Notes under the pieces: generated by a model
The model's input: the letters and a program-made list of their open reading frames with translations, nothing else
The model's database searches: none
What the model was told of the DNA's origin: nothing
Shown here: positions 60,297 through 64,000 of the stretch, piece after piece
Layout: every line of letters starts with the position of its first letter
Numbering within the stretch: position 1 is the stretch's first letter
DNA from: Takashimella koratensis
Lineage: Eukaryota; Basidiomycota; Tremellomycetes; Trichosporonales; Tetragoniomycetaceae
Length of the DNA stretch: 64,000 nucleotides
Direction: 5' to 3'
Assembly: GCA_003116875.1 (NCBI GenBank)
Contig: BCKT01000009.1
Coordinates: forward strand, 62,001 to 126,000
Program-made: the position numbers and the translations under genes

Positions 60297-61510
60297 GTTG
60301 CTCGGGTCAATTGGTAAAGGTGTCTCTGAGCGCTCGCCGCTGGGGTCGGGCGAAGAGTGGATGTGTGGGAAGTAGCGAAGTTTGGGGTTGTGCGAGTTCA
60401 ACGAGGGTGAGGACATGGTGAAGGGGCGAGGATGGGTGGTTGGGGTCACAAGGATGGGGCGACGTTGACGACGAGGTCGGGTAGGTGAGCGTGGGTTGAG
60501 GAGGGGCCGAGCGGAAGAGAGATGAAGAAAAGGGAGGAACACAGGATGAGAACGATTTGTCAGCGCCTGCGTATGTTGATTGCAGTATGAACAGAGTGGG
60601 TAGTTGGGTGATAGATGAGGTGGGATGGGACTGATGCAGGCTACGGATGGGTCAGGGCGATGGAGGAGTTGAATGGTGATGGTGATGGATGGTATGCGGG
60701 TGGCCGGACGGATGTCAGACAGCCGAGGGGCGGAGATAGTTGGGAGGAGGAAGAAAAGGACGAGGTCGAACCCGAGGTGTACCCGAGCGTAGCGAGCAAG
60801 GTATCATTGAGCTCGACTTACCTGTTGGTGAGGAAGGGGTGGGTGGTGGTGATGGGATTGTGGTAGTCGGTGTTGGAGGCTAGAGGTGGGAGTTGGTGTG
60901 GGTGGGTTGGGAAGAAGGGTCGTGGTGAGAAGGGAAGGGGAGGGATTAGAAACGGATGATGTTGTCGATTGGAAGAATAAGCCGCATCGGCCGACGTCAT
61001 GTCAGTGGCAGTCGTGGGAAAGGGGTAGTGGGGGGCTGGAGAGGGATTGGGCTGAGGAGGGGGAGAGAGGGGCCAGGGGTCACTTACGCCAGTGAAGGGA
61101 GGGGCCGAGGTGGTGTGGAGAGGTGGAGAGGTGGAGAGATGGATGCAGTGAGGATGGGTAGTGGATGGTGGATGGTGGATGGTGGGTGTGTGGTAGGCCG
61201 AGGGAGATGGTGCTAGCTGGTGGAACAGTGTCACCCTGGGCTGTGTGTGTGTGTCTGTGGGCTGGGGCTGAGTGGGACACGGCAGATGGCGGTGGAAACG
61301 GCCGGTCCGAGATCCGCCAGGCTCCGTGGTGGAGGTGGAGGCAGGGTAGCGTAAGGGATGGTGTGATGGGGATTATTCGGAAGATTACCAGCGGGGGATA
61401 GCACACGTCATTACTACAGCCTATCACTCCCGGTGGAGGCCAGTGTGGCAGGGGTCGGTGCAGATGGCAGTCAAGGAACATGTTACACGAGTGCGGCATG
61501 AAACACACAC

Positions 61511-61541
<31 letters not shown>

Positions 61542-61914
61542 TTTCCCCGCACGGATCGTGCTTAATCTTACTCCTCACCCCCTTCCGTTGATACGACCCC
61601 CTTCCCGCTCCACCCATCGTATGCACCGACCTTGCCTTTGGGTTGTAATTAACACCTCCCTCCCTCCCTCACTCTGGGCTCTGGCAGTTGGGTCGGATAT
61701 CCCAATCTGCAGTGTCACCTCGTCACCTCGCCAACAATCATCACAGCCTATTTCCCTTTCCACAATCCCAAACCTTGTCTCACGACTCTTTTCCCACTCC
61801 ACTGTCGGCCTTTAAACTTTGTCTCTCTCTTGTCAGGTCGTCTCTTGTCTGTCGCCTTTACCACCTGTCCTGTCTCCTCTAATCTGTCCTCTGTCTCACT
61901 CACCCTCTACCAAC
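60297..61914. promoter_or_regulatory. Divergent promoter region, ZWF1 / PH-C2 gene
   Basis: 1.6 kb between divergent starts. Purine-rich near ZWF1; holds a run of about 30 C (61512-61541) and a CT-rich leader before 61915. No ORF with a domain. Confidence 0.5.
61512..61541. repeat. C homopolymer, about 30 bases
   Basis: Uninterrupted run of C on the plus strand in the ZWF1 / PH-C2 divergent promoter. The exact length is likely unreliable in the assembly. Confidence 0.9.
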
Positions 61915-64000
61915 ATGACCGGTCAATGGCACTTTGACGCCAAGGTCGACTACCACCTGGTCACTTCCTCCCCAGTGCCTCTCGCCTTACCCAACGGTTC
62001 ACACCTCTTCCACAACAGCCATGGAATCGAGTTCTCTCCCGTCACCGAGTCCTCATCGTCCATCTCCCTCTCGTCAATGTCTGGGTCCTCCTCGTCTTCT
62101 TCACAAAACAGAAAAAAGCGAGCATCCGGTCTACGTTTGGTACGTCTACCCCTTCCTCCCGTATTCTCCCTTACCTTATGCCTTCTCCTCGCCTCTCCCT
62201 CACTGTCATCTCCTTCTCTCCAATACTGACACCTACCTCCCCGACTCCAGCTCCGCCCCTCATCAAGCAAAGGCCGTCAGCTCGAACCGTCTATCAGCAT
62301 CACCCCCGTCTCTGCCATTTCTCCACCCCCTCTCTCCCCTATCCCATTCACGTCCCGCCTCACTTCCTTTGCAAGTATGATGGAACGCGCCCAGGTGGGG
62401 ATCACCAACGCTCAGCTTCCGACGTCTGTCGAGCCGGAGGAGCAGCTAGAGGACGAGGAGGAAGACTATGTGATGACCCGGCGAGAGGAGGCGTACGAAG
62501 CGCAACGGGCGTCTCTTAGGCGTGAGTCTGCTCAGCACTCCAATCTTCAGTACCCAGCAGCTGACTTCAACTTATCTGTTCCCAGACCCGCGATCTATCA
62601 CTCAGTTACGGAGCTTGGACTTTTCCACCACTGGGCCAGACCAAACCTCGCAGTTGCTTACTGGTCCCGAACGGCTCCTCCCCAAACGTTGGGCGGTAGG
62701 TCGTATCGAGGCCATTCTTCAAGGCGAAGGGGGAGTCGATGGCGGGTTTATCAGGCTATACCACGCTATCGATCGCCTCAACAGTTCTTCACCCAGTATC
62801 CAGCGTCACCCATTCTTCACTCTCTCGATTCCCCGTTTGACTCCCGACGAAGAGAAACAAGCGAAGAGCGGGGCGGGGAGGTCGACGTGGGGTCTTGGTG
62901 ATGTACAAACCGTCCCTCGATCAGTAAGCGAAAGGTCACATTCCCTCTCGCTCCGGATCCCATCAAACGTCTCGTCCAGCTCATCAGGAGAGCCCTTGAG
63001 TGGGTTCACAGGTCGAACCTCGGGCTCAGGCGACGGCTTGGATAACGGTGCAGACCAACCTCGGCGCCGTGCGGGGATACTCAGTGATCGAAGTCGGAGT
63101 CGGAGCAAGACTGTTTCTGCGGTAGGCGAGAAAAGGGATTCACAAGAAACCACGACGACAACTACGACTTCGTCCACGATGAGTTCGACAATGTCGGAGA
63201 TGGTAGCTGAGCACTTGCTGTATCTCTCTTTCCCGACGGAGAACGAGCAGAGGATATGGTATGCTTTGCTCAAATCACTAGCCGACGGGCGAGATGTATC
63301 CGACACCCACAGTCACGGACACGGACACAGCCATACACATGCACACGCTCATGGGAATGGACATGGACATGGACAGGGGCAAGGGTACCGAACACATCGG
63401 CGGATGAAGATGTGGATCCTCGACTTGACAGAGATGAACGTTGGTGGGGACCGGGGGGTAAAGAAGAGCGACGAGTCGAGTTATCGGGGCCAAGAGCTGA
63501 GTCTGGATTCGGTGTCCAGAGACGGGACGGCGGAGGCAGGTAGGGCTGGCAAGTTCAATGGTGCGCCTGGGTGGTCAGGGAGGGAACATATTCGAGTGGA
63601 ACTGTGAGTTTGTGTTGAATAGTACCAATCTTTGTAGAGACACAGAGAGAGCGAGAGAGAGAGAGCTGACTGATACATCGACAGAGTGGTGGATGGGACC
63701 GTCTGGGCGAGGACGGCATGGGCGAAAGCAGATTCGTCGAGTGTTACGCCCTTCTGGGGAGAGTGTTTCTCATTCACCGAATTTCCAGCATTCACCACTT
63801 GCTGTGAGTCGACTCGAGTATTTTCTCGCGTACAACGTTACCACCCACCTGACCTGACGCGTTTCAGCGCTTTTATTGTTTCGAAAAACCCGATCTCGCC
63901 GCGCGGCACTCTTCGCGACCGTCCAACTCCCGCTTGTTCCCTCGTTCGCACATGGAGAAGACGAGCGATTCCATATTCGTTCCATAGCGAACGAAGCGGT
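61915..64000 (+). CDS. PH-C2 protein, probable BUD2/CLA2-like RasGAP, 5' part
   Basis: Five exons seen (61915-62139, 62251-62521, 62586-63603, 63685-63803, 63868 onward); the gene runs off the window in frame. A Ser-rich N-terminus precedes a PH-like domain. The PH domain begins LLPKRWAVGRIEAILQGEGG and its last strand and helix come much later (LLYLSFPTENEQRIWYALLK), so it holds an insert of ~120 residues. After it comes a Gly/His-rich stretch (THSHGHGHSHTHAHAHGNGH), then a C2 domain: VVDGTVWARTAWAKADSSSV, PFWGECFSFTEFP, and RRAALFATVQLPLVPSF. Split PH followed by C2 is the arrangement before the RasGAP domain in BUD2-like GAPs. The GAP domain itself is beyond the window, so the assignment is an inference. 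Confidence 0.65.

Overview
The window is nuclear DNA of a filamentous or yeast-like fungus, most likely a basidiomycete. Almost every recognisable gene is cut by many short introns (mostly 45-100 bases, GTRNGT donors, CTNAC branch-like boxes, YAG acceptors). Orthologues are spaced closely on both strands, and promoters are pyrimidine-rich with occasional TATA boxes. The gene architectures (PKC1, RHO1, RhoGDI, BOI-type SH3-SAM-PH, VPS9-CUE, Hsp78, GMPP-alpha) are fungal. The intron density and style point to Agaricomycotina, perhaps Tremellomycetes; that placement is an inference.

Layout. 1-2.2 kb: 3' half of protein kinase C (+). 2.2-5.6 kb: tandem, decaying ~1.3 kb units carrying an orphan gene, each preceded by a copy of the PKC1 3' tail. 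5.9-8.9 kb: NOP9 (+). 9.2-10.1 kb: TIM22 (-). 10.1-13.5 kb: orphan accessory stretch with a relic ORF, a small secreted protein with two Arg-Arg-preceded repeats, and a protein built almost wholly of Val-Phe repeats. 14.4-17.6 kb: membrane-anchored GH3 beta-glucosidase (+). 17.9-18.7 kb: EIF1AD-like protein (-). 19.0-20.7 kb: RhoGDI (+). 21.3-23.2 kb: RHO1 (+). 24.5-27.9 kb: VPS9-CUE Rab5 exchange factor (+). 29.4-31.8 kb: GDP-mannose pyrophosphorylase alpha-type protein (-). 33.0-36.1 kb: BOI-type scaffold (+). 36.9-42.9 kb: array of minus-strand orphan paralogues, several with an 8-base first coding exon, some broken. 43.6-46.4 kb: mitochondrial Hsp78 (-). 46.9-50.8 kb: a paralogous pair with a split C6 cysteine motif, one interrupted by a stop (-). 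51.6-53.4 kb: nitronate monooxygenase (+). 54.3-57.3 kb: conserved fungal protein of unknown role (+). 58.4-60.3 kb: glucose-6-phosphate dehydrogenase (-). 61.9 kb to the end: 5' part of a PH-C2 protein, probably a BUD2-like RasGAP (+).

Functionally, the window gathers several parts of one pathway: RHO1, its GDI, its effector kinase PKC1, a BOI-type polarity scaffold, a probable Ras/Rap-type GAP and a GDP-mannose (cell-wall precursor) protein. RHO1 and RhoGDI are direct neighbours.

The least ordinary material lies between the conserved genes: the VF-repeat protein (12.7 kb), the 8-nt-first-exon paralogue array (37-43 kb), the C6-motif pair (47-51 kb) and the PKC1-tail tandem units (2-5 kb). 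Exon limits were read by eye from splice consensus and reading frame, so individual boundaries may be off by a base or more.
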